Of a stretch of DNA of 64,000 nt, positions 53,095-62,582 are shown piece after piece. Below the pieces are notes generated by a model. It ran no database searches and was not told where the DNA came from. It worked only from the letters and a program-made list of their open reading frames with translations. The first letter of the stretch is position 1. Every line of letters starts with the position of its first letter. The DNA comes from Actinomyces oris (lineage in GTDB: Bacteria; Actinomycetota; Actinomycetes; Actinomycetales; Actinomycetaceae). Position numbers and translations under genes: made by a program. Location: contig NZ_CP014232.1 in assembly GCF_001553935.1 (NCBI RefSeq), positions 1,054,001-1,118,000 of the forward strand, read 5' to 3'.

Positions 53095-53226
53095 CCATCG
53101 AGGACTTACTTTTGGCACCAGGACTGCGCTCTCCCCCAGATGACTGCGGGGAAAACGCAGTAGCCTGGAGGACAACGCAGTCCTCGATCGGAAAGTACGT
53201 CCTCGGCGCGAACCGCAGCCGCCACT
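53095..53226. repeat. Dispersed palindromic repeat family A, copy 2
   Basis: Matches 48748-48873 (shared blocks CTCTCCCCCAGATG..., CGCAGTCCTCGATCGGAAAG, TACGT). The left outer arm is partly lost (TTACTTTTGG), so the hairpin is weaker than in copy 1. Confidence 0.8.
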
Positions 53227-53249
53227 TCGACCCACAACCGGCCGAGTCT

Positions 53250-53367
53250 GCCTACTCCACGAGGGTGGGGATCTACTGGCCAAGGCTTGTACGTACTGCA
53301 CGAAGACCCCACCTACCCGGAGTGCACCCAACCCTCCTCCAGTGGCACCCGACCCTCGTGCTCTACA
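53250..53367 (-). repeat. Dispersed repeat family B, copy 2
   Basis: Inverted relative to 38213-38325; shared blocks GGGATCTACTGG, GTACTGCACGAAG and ACCCAACCCTCCTCCAGT. Adjoins family A copy 2 and the M20 fragment. Confidence 0.75.
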
Positions 53368-53424
53368 GGCAGGTCAGCACTCGACGTCGGCCCGGCCAGC
53401 CCGGCCCGCGGGCCCGCCCTCGGC

Positions 53425-54291
53425 TCAGCCGGCCTGCGGCAGGAGGATGGAGGCCCCCAGGGCGAAGGGGTAGCCGGGTTTGAGGATGCACTGGACGACC
53501 GGCTGCGCCATCTCCAGGACGCTGTCGGCGTCGAGCCCCTCCTCACCGTTGGGTCCGGCCTCGGCCACGAGGTCGGAGTAGGGGATGGTGAGGTCGAGCA
53601 GGGCCATGCCGTCCTGGTGGGTGGCGGAGTCCCAGGCGCCGCCCTCCATCTCCTGGAGCGTCCCCAGGTGGAAGCTCATGACGCCGCGGTCGTCGACCTG
53701 CGCGGGCACGGACAGGATGTGGTGCGGCTCGGGGTCGCGCGGCGCACGCAAAGTGAACACGATGATGCCGCCGTCGCGGGCGGCACGCAGCATGATGCGG
53801 CCGATGTGGATGCCGAAGCCGACGATGTCGAAGACCCCCTCCATGGCCTCCGCGTAGCTCAGCGGCGCCTGCAGGGGGATGGGGGCTCCCTCGCCGGGGT
53901 CGTTGATGGCGCGGCGGCCCGACGGCGTGGCGGCCTTGAGCAGCAGGAGCCGGCCGGAGTCGGTCAGGACACCGGTCTCGACGCGCTCCTGCCACCCGGC
54001 CGGGGCCTGGGCGGGGCCGGGCTCGGACTCCACCAGCCCCATGCCCAGGACGGTGGACAGGTCGGTGTCGTCAGCGGGCCGGTGCCAGGTAATGGTGGCG
54101 TCGTCGTGCCAGATGGGCAGGACCCCATTGAAGGGGATGCCGAAGCGCACGTGCTCGCGGTCGCCATCGACGGGCCGGGACTCGTCGACGTGACTGACGT
54201 GGCTGACGTGGCTGGTGTGCCGGCCGGACCGTGCCGCCGGCCCTGCGTCGCCGGCGCCATTGTCCTGCGGTCCTGCCAGGTACTCGCTCAT
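53425..54291 (-). CDS. Unknown protein in a two-gene operon with an LssY_C protein
   Basis: 288 residues; its ATG overlaps the stop of the upstream gene (ATGA). No signal peptide or membrane helix. A short HVSHVSHV repeat lies near residue 30. Mixed alpha/beta body (REHVRFGIPFNGVLPIWHDD, ERVETGVLTDSGRLLLLKAAT, FDIVGFGIHIGRIML, GIIVFTLRAPRD, MALLDLTIPYSDLVAEAGPNGEEGL). Not recognised. Co-translation with the membrane LssY_C gene suggests a cytoplasmic partner. Confidence 0.8.
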   Translation of the reverse strand: MSEYLAGPQDNGAGDAGPAARSGRHTSHVSHVSHVDESRPVDGDREHVRFGIPFNGVLPIWHDDATITWHRPADDTDLSTVLGMGLVESEPGPAQAPAGWQERVETGVLTDSGRLLLLKAATPSGRRAINDPGEGAPIPLQAPLSYAEAMEGVFDIVGFGIHIGRIMLRAARDGGIIVFTLRAPRDPEPHHILSVPAQVDDRGVMSFHLGTLQEMEGGAWDSATHQDGMALLDLTIPYSDLVAEAGPNGEEGLDADSVLEMAQPVVQCILKPGYPFALGASILLPQAG

Positions 54292-55703
54292 GAGCCCAGC
54301 CTAACTGCCGCCCGGTCGCCCCGTGCGTTCGCACGGTCGGCAAGCCGCTCCTCCTTGCGGGCGTGCTCCCACTCGCGGACCTGCCGGGCCGAGAGCGCCA
54401 GCAGGGCCAGGACCTGGAGCGCGCTGGTGACGACCAGGCCGAGAGTCGCCTGCCGAACCCCGAGGCTGGAGACCTGAACCATGTCAGTGGCGACACCCAG
54501 GACGAGGGTCGCCATGAGGGCGATGCGGCTGCGCGGGTGCCCGCGCCAGGCTGCGACCCCCAGGGCGGCGGTGAGGAGCATCAGGCCGGCAGAGACCGTG
54601 GCGATGAGAGCGACGACGGCGGTAACCGCCCCCGGGTCCTCCTCCGGGAACGGAGCGGCCTCCAGCACCTGGGTGATGTCGATGCGGGCCACGCGCAGGA
54701 TCTCGACCGTCATCGCGAGCCCGATGAGCGCCAGGGCGATGACGAGCTGGCTGGGGCGACGGCGGCGGGCCTGGTGGTCGGCCAGGCGGGCCTGCCGCAG
54801 GGAGAGCCCGGCGTCGGATCCGGGAACCACCTCGTTAAGGTCGAGCACGTGAAGGGCGCCGTCGGTGACCACCCGGTCCCCTCCCCCGTTCTTGTCGTGG
54901 TAGGAGGCGAAGAAGTCCGGCCAGATCTCCAGGTCGGCGGCCTCGTTGGCCCAGCGGACGTCGTCGACGACGTAGTTGCGCTCGATGTCGATATCGGCGT
55001 CGATCTTGTGGGTGACCTGGAGGGTGAGGGCGCTCAGGCCGACGGCGCGGTCGTAGGTGGCGGCGGCCAGCCAGTCCACGTGTCCGCCGCCGGGCAGCGA
55101 CCAGCCCGGCGGGCAGTACCAGAAGCGGATGTGGTGGCGCTGGGCGGGGTTGCCCTCGACCTCCTTCTGGTAGGCAAAGCTCTGCTTGCGCCCGAAGAGC
55201 ATGAGGCTGGAGACCGGGGCGGCCGGGTAGGAGCGGCGCAGCAGCGAGGAGACGATGATGCGCCAGGAGGTGCGCAGGGTGATGGGGTCGGCGCGCACCC
55301 AGCCGGCCGCGATCATCGCCTCGTGAATGTCCTCCTCGTCGCCCTTGACGGCGAGGTTGACGGGGTCGCCCAGGAGCCCGTCGGGGGTGCGGGTGCGGCC
55401 GATGAAGTAGTCGGGGACGTAGAGCCAGGTGAGGACCTGGTGGAGGCGTGGCAGGGCGAGGTAGGCCAGGACCGCCCAGAACAGCAGGGAGTTGACCACG
55501 AGGACCGGATCGAGGTGCCAGCCTGAGCCGATGAGCAACCAGGCCAGCCACAGCGTGGCGACGGCGGCGATGGCGAAGAAGACGGCGTCCAGGACGTCAT
55601 CGATGCTCCAGGAGCGGGCATCGACCTCCGACATCTTGGACGGGCCGTCCCGGTAGACGGGCGGCGCCGTCGGACGGGGGCGAGTCACCTCGGATGACGT
55701 CAT
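54288..55703 (-). CDS. LssY_C-domain membrane protein
   Basis: 471 residues. Two helices near the N terminus (VFFAIAAVATLWLAWLLIGSG and VLVVNSLLFWAVLAYLAL), then the LssY C-terminal domain: IHEAMIAAGWVRADPITLRTS, YPAAPVSSLMLFGRKQSFAYQKE, QRHHIRFWYCP, TYDRAVGL, THKIDADIDIERNYV. Two to four further helices follow (LVIALALIGLAMTVEIL, VTAVVALIATVSAGLMLLTAALG). LssY_C is linked to lipid-processing or DedA/PAP2-type proteins; no function is established. Heads an operon with the unknown gene that overlaps it. Confidence 0.9.
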   Translation of the reverse strand: MTSSEVTRPRPTAPPVYRDGPSKMSEVDARSWSIDDVLDAVFFAIAAVATLWLAWLLIGSGWHLDPVLVVNSLLFWAVLAYLALPRLHQVLTWLYVPDYFIGRTRTPDGLLGDPVNLAVKGDEEDIHEAMIAAGWVRADPITLRTSWRIIVSSLLRRSYPAAPVSSLMLFGRKQSFAYQKEVEGNPAQRHHIRFWYCPPGWSLPGGGHVDWLAAATYDRAVGLSALTLQVTHKIDADIDIERNYVVDDVRWANEAADLEIWPDFFASYHDKNGGGDRVVTDGALHVLDLNEVVPGSDAGLSLRQARLADHQARRRRPSQLVIALALIGLAMTVEILRVARIDITQVLEAAPFPEEDPGAVTAVVALIATVSAGLMLLTAALGVAAWRGHPRSRIALMATLVLGVATDMVQVSSLGVRQATLGLVVTSALQVLALLALSARQVREWEHARKEERLADRANARGDRAAVRLGS

Positions 55704-55832
55704 GACAGCACGTTACCGAAGTCGAGGCGCGCCGGAAGCCGACTGCGCGTCGTGGACCGCCGCCGGTGACGGACGGTCCACGACGACGCAGAACAACGGC
55801 GTCGCCCTGGAGTGGCCGGACGTGCGGAAGAG

Positions 55833-56612
55833 CTACTTGATGACGATGTCGTGCCGGTCGGAGTAGGCCTCGTAGGTCTTCCCGGTACCGTCGAAGGTCG
55901 TTGCGGGGCGGTTATAGACGAACACCATGTTGTCCCGCGTCAGGTAGTCGTTCTTGCCCCGCACCGGCTGGGCCACGAAGGGGACCCATCCGTCAACGCT
56001 CTTGGAGCCCGTGGATGCCGTGCCGGCCCCCACCGGCTCGAGGCCGGCGTCCTTGAGGTCCTGCTCAACCAGGGACACCGCCACTCCAGCGTTGAGGTAG
56101 TCCTTCTCCTTGGACTGGATTTCCTGGTAGGCGGTGACCTTGCCGCTGAAGGAGACCTCACCGCTGAACTCCATCTTGCAGTGAAGCAGGAAGATCTTGT
56201 CCTGGCTGCCCTTCTCCGTCCCCTTGAAGGCGGGGGCCGAGTAGTCGTAGACGATCTTGTCGCAGGTCTGGGTCAGCCCGATCGCCTGGTCCTTGATGAC
56301 GATGGGATCAATGCTCTCCACCTTCTCACCGGTGGGCAGCGTCTCACCACCCTGAGGCGAGGAGGCCTTCGCACTGCTCGAGCTCGACGCCGAGCCGGTG
56401 GGTGCAGACGATTCCTTGCTCGATGCCTTACTCGAGGCTGACTCCGACGCGTCGGATTCGGCCTCGGAGGACTTGTCATCGCTCGCCTGCGAGGCCGTTG
56501 CCCGGCTTGATTTCTCCGAGTCCGTCCCGGCTTCCTGGTCTCCGCAGGCGGACAGGCCAAGAGACAGGGCCAGGGCGGCCACCGCTGCAACAGCCTTGAT
56601 CGTGGATTTCAT
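55833..56612 (-). CDS. Lipoprotein, paralogue pair member 1
   Basis: 259 residues from ATG 56612 behind AAAGGTACTGTC. Signal peptide with lipobox LSAC (VAALALSLGLSACGD), a Ser/Glu/Ala-rich spacer of about 80 residues, then a domain starting VESIDPIVIKDQAIGLTQTC, containing FLLHCKMEFSGEVSFSGKV and ending YEAYSDRHDIVIK. Two Cys (TQTCDK, LLHCKM) are shared with the paralogue and could form a disulfide. Unknown function, cell surface. Confidence 0.88.
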   Translation of the reverse strand: MKSTIKAVAAVAALALSLGLSACGDQEAGTDSEKSSRATASQASDDKSSEAESDASESASSKASSKESSAPTGSASSSSSAKASSPQGGETLPTGEKVESIDPIVIKDQAIGLTQTCDKIVYDYSAPAFKGTEKGSQDKIFLLHCKMEFSGEVSFSGKVTAYQEIQSKEKDYLNAGVAVSLVEQDLKDAGLEPVGAGTASTGSKSVDGWVPFVAQPVRGKNDYLTRDNMVFVYNRPATTFDGTGKTYEAYSDRHDIVIK

Positions 56613-56761
56613 GACAGTACCTTTCGTTCCTTCGACACGGAGCAAGGGGCCGTAGCGCCGCGAAAAGCACCATAGCCCCTTACCCTCAACTCCGTCAGAG
56701 AAATGAGACGACAACAGTCCTCAGAAGGCCCGAGGTCGCTGGGAAGAGAATCGGATCCGCC

Positions 56762-57502
56762 CTACTTGAGCACGAGGTCCTGGGTGTCGGAGTAGGCCGC
56801 GTACTGCTTGCCGGACTGGATGCCCTTTCCGGCTGCGCGGTCGTAGACGATGCTGGTGGTGCCCTCGGAGAAGGGCTTCAGCTTGGTCGACTCCGTGACG
56901 GTAGCCATGGAGACCCAGCCCTCAACATGCGTGGATCCGGAGTCCTCGGAGTCGAACACCTCAAGACCGTCATCCTTCAGGTCGTCGGCCAGCAGCGCCC
57001 CGTACTCATCCGCCTTGTGCCTGGATTCCGTTTTGTCCTGGAGCGAGGTGGAGTCCACGATCGTGTTGCTGAAAGCAATATCTCCACTGAAGTCGAGCGT
57101 GCAGTGAAGCAGGTAGACCGTGTCTGAATCACGACTTGCCTTGTACTTCGGTGCGGCGTAGTCCTCGATCACCTTGTCGCAGGTCTGGGTGAGGCCGATC
57201 TCCTCGTCCTTGAAGGTCACCGGCTGGATGTTCTGAATGGTGGAGCCGGACTTGGTGGTCTCACCACTCTTGCCCTTGGCGTCCTGAGATTTCTTGTCAT
57301 CCTTGGAGCCCTTGGAGTCCTTGTCCTCCTGAGAGTCATCAGAGGGGGATGCATCCGACTCGTCCGAGTCCGCCTTGGCGGAGCTGGACGCGGAGGCACC
57401 ACCGGAGGAGGGCTGAGAGACCTCCTCCTCATCACAGGCGGACAGTCCGACGGCCATGGCGAGGGCGGCGACGACGGAGAGAGCTTTAACGGAGGAGCGC
57501 AT
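56762..57502 (-). CDS. Lipoprotein, paralogue pair member 2
   Basis: 246 residues from ATG 57502 behind AAAGGAATCCCC. Lipobox LSAC (AALAMAVGLSACDE), Asp/Ser/Lys-rich spacer, and the same folded domain as the next gene: IGLTQTCDKVIEDYAAPKYK, VYLLHCTLDFSGDIAFSNT, VEGWVSMATV and YAAYSDTQDLVLK. A tandem duplication of a surface lipoprotein; the folded halves are conserved and spacers diverged. Confidence 0.88.
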   Translation of the reverse strand: MRSSVKALSVVAALAMAVGLSACDEEEVSQPSSGGASASSSAKADSDESDASPSDDSQEDKDSKGSKDDKKSQDAKGKSGETTKSGSTIQNIQPVTFKDEEIGLTQTCDKVIEDYAAPKYKASRDSDTVYLLHCTLDFSGDIAFSNTIVDSTSLQDKTESRHKADEYGALLADDLKDDGLEVFDSEDSGSTHVEGWVSMATVTESTKLKPFSEGTTSIVYDRAAGKGIQSGKQYAAYSDTQDLVLK

Positions 57503-57731
57503 GGGGATTCCTTTCTGGCACGCTGGGGACAACGAAAGTGTGCGCCAGGCGCGAACCCTCAGCCATGGGGAGGCTACCCGGGGGAGCGCTCCCCGTCTCC
57601 GCCCGGTCGCCTGCGGCACACGGCGACCCTCATAGGAGGTATCCAGAAGAAATCGAAAGTCGTGACGCGACGCTATCGAGCCCAGTCCGCAGAACTCGAC
57701 GTCGACCGTGAGATGGGAGCCCCTGATTCAG

Positions 57732-58187
57732 TCAATTCTGAACGTCAGCGCTCGAGCCGGCGTCGCCGTCGGCACGCAGCCGGAACTCACCTTGACGCAC
57801 CATCCCAAGGAGGGGCGGCTGCACACCCAGACGCATGGCAGTCGTATGGACTGACTCCCTGAGGTAGGGAACGAGTGCCATGAAAGCCACCTTCTCAGCG
57901 AACTCGACCTGAGCCTCCTCCGAGATCCGACCACCTGGCTCACTGAACCGGTACTCCGCTTCGAAGTCAGCGGCAATCTCAGCCTCACTGGTCTTCACCC
58001 GCTGCCGCACCCTGAAGACGAAGGACTTCCCCTCCTCTCCACCAATCATCGACTCCATCGAACTGGTTATCTCGGTGACCTCGGGGGCGGAAACGCGCCT
58101 ACCCGCAACCTCGTAGGGCGTCACACGATTCAGCTCGAGAACTGGGAGCAGGTCTCGAGCAGTCTCGTAACGCCGATCAGCACTCAT
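57732..58187 (-). CDS. SecB-like chaperone of a toxin-antitoxin-chaperone (TAC) system
   Basis: 151 residues from ATG 58187, overlapping the antitoxin stop (ATGA). The second half reads like SecB: FVFRVRQRVKTSEAEIAADF (strand), then VAFMALVPYLRESVHTTAMR, LGVQPPLLGMVRQGEFRL, matching the SecB pattern F-PY-RE-I ... G-P-L-L ... F. Actinobacteria generally lack a general SecB, and in Mycobacterium tuberculosis a SecB-like protein (Rv1957) protects the HigA antitoxin. Same gene order here (toxin, antitoxin, chaperone). Confidence 0.75.
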   Translation of the reverse strand: MSADRRYETARDLLPVLELNRVTPYEVAGRRVSAPEVTEITSSMESMIGGEEGKSFVFRVRQRVKTSEAEIAADFEAEYRFSEPGGRISEEAQVEFAEKVAFMALVPYLRESVHTTAMRLGVQPPLLGMVRQGEFRLRADGDAGSSADVQN

Positions 58188-58612
58188 GCAGCCACAGAAA
58201 AGTCGTCGACAAGCGGAACTGTACGCCCGGCTTGGATCAGACGCGGATCGCCAGCGCTCGCCTCTACCGCCATAGGCCACCCTCCACCAAGTGTCTGAAT
58301 GGGCGTCCAGCTCTCCGACTCGAAGGTCGTACGACCCCAGGTTGTGACACGATGCTCCACGCTCGCTCCAACAGCAAGCGCGTAGCGACGCAGGGTGGAG
58401 AGCCGAGGATCGTTATCTTGACTCTCGAAGGCGGCAACCGTCGGCTGCTTGACGCCCATCATCTCGGCAACGTCGCGCTGCGAGAGACCGGCCTCCTTGC
58501 GAGCCTGGATGAGGGCCCATCGCATCTCGTCATCGGCCTGAGCGAGTCGCGCCGAGTGCTCAACCAGCTCATCGAAGCCCCGCTCCTGGAGGGATACCTG
58601 AATCGAAGTCAT
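58184..58612 (-). CDS. HigA-like XRE antitoxin of the TAC system
   Basis: 142 residues. Helix-turn-helix at about 33-88 (RWALIQARKEAGLSQRDVAE, MMGVKQPTVAAFESQ, STLRRYALAVGASVEHRV). A 50-residue C-terminal tail (TTWGRTTFESESWTPIQTLG...) extends past the normal HigA end; in TAC systems such a tail (ChAD) is the chaperone-binding segment. It binds toxin and probably represses the operon. Starts 14 bp after the toxin stop. Confidence 0.88.
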   Translation of the reverse strand: MTSIQVSLQERGFDELVEHSARLAQADDEMRWALIQARKEAGLSQRDVAEMMGVKQPTVAAFESQDNDPRLSTLRRYALAVGASVEHRVTTWGRTTFESESWTPIQTLGGGWPMAVEASAGDPRLIQAGRTVPLVDDFSVAA

Positions 58613-58625
58613 AGACTATAACCTA

Positions 58626-59153
58626 TCACAGATTGAGGCAGTGGAGGCAAGCCCTGGTATGGCCCCAGTTGCACTGCTCTCCCACGGTGAAACGTCGCTG
58701 GCCCTCCTCCATCACCTCGTTCTGCAGCTCACGTTGCCTGGCAACCGGCACATCCGTCTCCTTGCGGTGGATACGCACGACGACGACGTCTGGGTCGCCA
58801 GGCTCACCGTGATAGGCCCGCACCGCTGCATTCTTCTCCTTAGCGAACTTCCAGCGAAGCTCGAAGAGATCGGGCTGGGAAACGACCGGCGACAGGGCGG
58901 GAGGATTCTCCTCTGGCAACTTCCCTCGCGCCATCGCTCGCATACGCCCGAGGATCGCACCGACAATGTCCGCCTCTCGCTGCATTCTGGCCGGTCTCGA
59001 CAGCCCCAGTGGCGCCACGACCTGCTGCGCGACGGAAGCAATCTCCGCCTGAACATCAACAGACTCAGCGTCGATGAAGCAGAAATGGATGCGAGCAGGA
59101 GCACCTTTTCGAGGACTGGCGCACACAGACCTCCGCTCAACAGAACGAGCCAT
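58626..59153 (-). CDS. HigB/Gp49-like (RelE-superfamily) toxin of the TAC system
   Basis: Up to 175 residues. The C-terminal part has the HigB/Gp49 pattern: QPDLFELRWKFAKEKNAAVR, AYHGEPGDPDVVVVRIHRKE and VPVARQRELQNEVMEEGQRRF, as in RelE-fold mRNA interferases (ELR...VR...LLH.F.KK....P..EI..A). Start is uncertain: ATG 59153 has no clear ribosome site, GTG 59126 has GGAGGT placed very close. First gene of toxin-antitoxin-chaperone, 52 bp after nrdF. Catalytic residues not assigned. An ordinary type II toxin is the alternative. Confidence 0.72.
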   Translation of the reverse strand: MARSVERRSVCASPRKGAPARIHFCFIDAESVDVQAEIASVAQQVVAPLGLSRPARMQREADIVGAILGRMRAMARGKLPEENPPALSPVVSQPDLFELRWKFAKEKNAAVRAYHGEPGDPDVVVVRIHRKETDVPVARQRELQNEVMEEGQRRFTVGEQCNWGHTRACLHCLNL

Positions 59154-59204
59154 CCGAGCTACTATCAGAACGTGTCGGCCAGTTGATCCACTCTCTTCAT
59201 GCGC

Positions 59205-60215
<1,011 letters not shown>

Positions 60216-60315
60216 CTACCGATGAGACCGCCGGCCGGCAGTGACGCCCGCCCGAAGAGGGCTGTGGTGCCCGCCGCGCCGGGGCCATCAAGATTCAAAC
60301 CACTTGGATGATACG

Positions 60316-61813
60316 GGCTCTTCGTGTTTGAGGGTGTTGTAGGCGGGGTCTATTGAAGTGCGTAGGCGGGGGGCGCGTCGTTACGCCGGGTAGGGGTCGA
60401 GGTCCCCCGATGATGGGAGCTGCTACACAACCGTCACGAGAGACCTCGACGTGCCTGAGACTACCTTCACCGGCCCTGATCTGACGACCTTCCTGGGGCT
60501 GGACGCCCTGGGGCTGACCGCGGTGGGCCAGCACCTCACGGCGGAGCGCGCGGTGATCGAGTGCCGTATGCCGATCGGGTTTGAGGACCCGTTCTGCAAG
60601 GCCTGCGGCGCCCAGGGGCAGGCTCGTGGGACAGTGGCCCGGCGCCTGGCCCACGTACCGGTGGGATGGAGACCCACGCAGCTGCTGGTACGCCTGCGGC
60701 GCTTCGCCTGCACCCACTGCCGCCGGGTGTGGAGACAGGACACCTCCAGCTTGGCTGAGCCCAGGGCGCGGCTGACCCGCTCGGCGGTGGAGTGGGGGCT
60801 GCGGGCCCTTGCCCTGGAGTGCATGTCGGTCTCCCGGGTGGCAGCCGCCCTGGGGATCTCTCCTGGCACACCGCCAACAACGCGATCCTGACAAGCGCTC
60901 AGGCCACGCTGTTAGACGATCCTCACCGCTTCGATGGCGTGGAGGTTCTCGGCGTCGACGAGCACGTATGGCGCCACACCAGGCGAGGCGACCGGTACGT
61001 CACCGTCATCATCGACCTGACCCCCGTACGCGACCGCAGTGGTCCGGCCCGGCTTGTGGACGTGGTCCCGGGCCGGTCCAAGAAGGTCCTCAAGACCTGG
61101 CTCTCCCAGCGCGACCAGGACTGGCGTGGGCGGGTCGAGGTGGTAGCCACGGGGCGGTTTCACCGGGTTCAAGAGCGCCGCCGGCGAGGAGCTCCCACAG
61201 GCCCGGGCGGTCATGGACCCCTTTCACGTCGTGTCCCTAGCAGGAGACAAGCTCGACCAGTGCCGCCGTCGCATCCAACGGGCGATCACGGGCCGGCGGG
61301 GCCGAGCGGGTGACCGGCTCTACCGGGCCCGGCGCACTCCGCTGACCGGGGCCGGCCTGCTCACCGACGCCCAGACCGAGCGTCTCGAGACCCTCTTCGC
61401 TGATGATCGCCACGCTGCGGTCCAGGCCTCCTGGGGCGTCTACCAGCGCCTCATCCAGGCCTACCGCACCGAGGAGGCGGGCCTGGGAAAGTACCTGACG
61501 CAACAGCTCATCGACTCCCTGAGGCAGGCCATCCCCGACGGGCTTGAGGAGATCCAGACACTGGCCAGAACCCTGATCAGCCGCAGCCAGAACGTCCTGG
61601 CCTACTTCGCCCACCCCGTACCTCCAACGACCCCACGTCAGGCGATCAACGGACGCCTGGAGCACCTACGCGGCATCGCCCTGGACTTCCGCAACCTCAC
61701 CAGCTACACCATCCGCAGCCTCATCCACACCGGACGCCTCAAAGACCACCTGACAGCAACCACCTAAACCAGCCGACAAGCCCCACCTACAACACCCTCA
61801 AACACGAAGAGCC
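60316..61813. mobile_element. ISL3-family insertion sequence
   Basis: 1498 bp with terminal inverted repeats of about 33 bp starting GGCTCTTCGTGTTTGAGGGT; the ends differ at one place (GTAGGCGGGG left, GTAGGTGGGG right). Perfect 8-bp target duplication ATGATACG at 60308-60315 and 61814-61821, the usual size for ISL3. Perfect ends suggest recent arrival although the transposase is broken. Confidence 0.93.
60451..61767 (+). pseudogene. ISL3-family transposase, two frameshifts
   Basis: The protein is complete when frames are joined. Part 1 (60451 to about 60860) has the zinc finger CKACGA...CTHC and helix-turn-helix ending ALGIS. A 2-bp insertion (TCTCC for TCC near 60862) moves the reading to frame 3, with WHTANNAILT, and the first catalytic Asp in VLGVDEHVW. 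Near 61155 an extra base and substitutions alter the expected second Asp motif; the frame returns to GFKS...AVMDPFHVVSLAG and continues to 61767 with the terminal HGRLKDHL-like end. Cannot transpose by itself; a full-length relative could mobilise it. Confidence 0.88.
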
Positions 61814-61858
61814 ATGATACGATGGCGACATCAGGCTGCACCACAAAAGGCGAGCATT

Positions 61859-62461
61859 TTGACTGACCAGAGCGTAGTCGTCATTACCTTCACCGAGTCC
61901 TCCAAGGCGTACGAAGTTCTCAGTGACCTCCGCCAAGCCTCCGCGGAAGGGAGGATCGACATCGTCTCAGCACTCATCGCGGAACGCGAGGAGGACGGAC
62001 ACCTGCACATGGCGGAGGGATCGGACGCGACGATCGGCGAGGACACGGCAACTGGGGGCCTCATCGGCCTGATTGTCGGTCTGCTCGGCGGCCCACTCGG
62101 CATGCTCCTGGGATGGGGTGCAGGTTCCGTTATCGGAAGCCTGAGCGACATCGACCATGCTGACAAGCGTGAGACCATCCTCGGCGACCTCAGCGCCCGC
62201 GTCGCTCCCGGAACAACGGCCATCCTCGCCCAGGTATCTGAGGTGACGCCCGAGGTGCTTGACAACATCTCAACGAAGTTGGGTGGAACTGTGGCCCGCC
62301 GCCCCGTCTCCGAGGTGCTGGCCGAACTCGAGGCCGCCGAAGCAGCTGCAGAAGCAGCGGATCGCGAGGCACGCCGTACCATTCGCGACAAACGCCGCGA
62401 AGAGCGCAAAGAAGCATGGGACAAGCGAGTCGCTGATCTCAAGGAGCACTTCAAGCGCTGA
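61859..62461 (+). CDS. DUF1269-family protein
   Basis: 200 residues from TTG 61859 (AAAAGGCG upstream; TDQSVVVITF matches the usual family start). An ATG at 61814 is inside the IS target duplication and is not preferred. Family features: FTESSKAYEVLSDLRQA, a Gly-rich hydrophobic stretch GGLIGLIVGLLGGPLGMLLGWGAGSVIG, and VAPGTTAILAQVSE. A basic coiled tail (DREARRTIRDKRREERKEAW) ends it. Membrane-associated, function unknown; some relatives are stress-induced. The IS ends 45 bp before the start, so native expression is probably altered. Confidence 0.85.
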   Translation: MTDQSVVVITFTESSKAYEVLSDLRQASAEGRIDIVSALIAEREEDGHLHMAEGSDATIGEDTATGGLIGLIVGLLGGPLGMLLGWGAGSVIGSLSDIDHADKRETILGDLSARVAPGTTAILAQVSEVTPEVLDNISTKLGGTVARRPVSEVLAELEAAEAAAEAADREARRTIRDKRREERKEAWDKRVADLKEHFKR

Positions 62462-62478
62462 GCACAACACTTTAAAGC

Positions 62479-62514
62479 GGGCTGCACGCATCGATGTCTC
62501 GATGCGTGCAGCCC
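62479..62514. terminator. Bidirectional hairpin between convergent genes
   Basis: GGGCTGCACGCATCGA (62479-62494) and TCGATGCGTGCAGCCC (62499-62514): 16-bp perfect stem, TGTC loop. Lies between the DUF1269 gene and the convergent lipoprotein gene. Confidence 0.75.
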
Positions 62515-62582
62515 GTCGTCATTGGCACTGGTGGGGAGAACGGTCGGCACGCCCCAAGGATGCAAGCCCTCTCGCAGATACC

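Noticed and set aside
57732..58187. Housekeeping SecB export chaperone
   Set aside because: Gene is translationally coupled to an XRE antitoxin behind a HigB-like toxin, and actinobacteria generally lack a general SecB; the TAC role explains it better.
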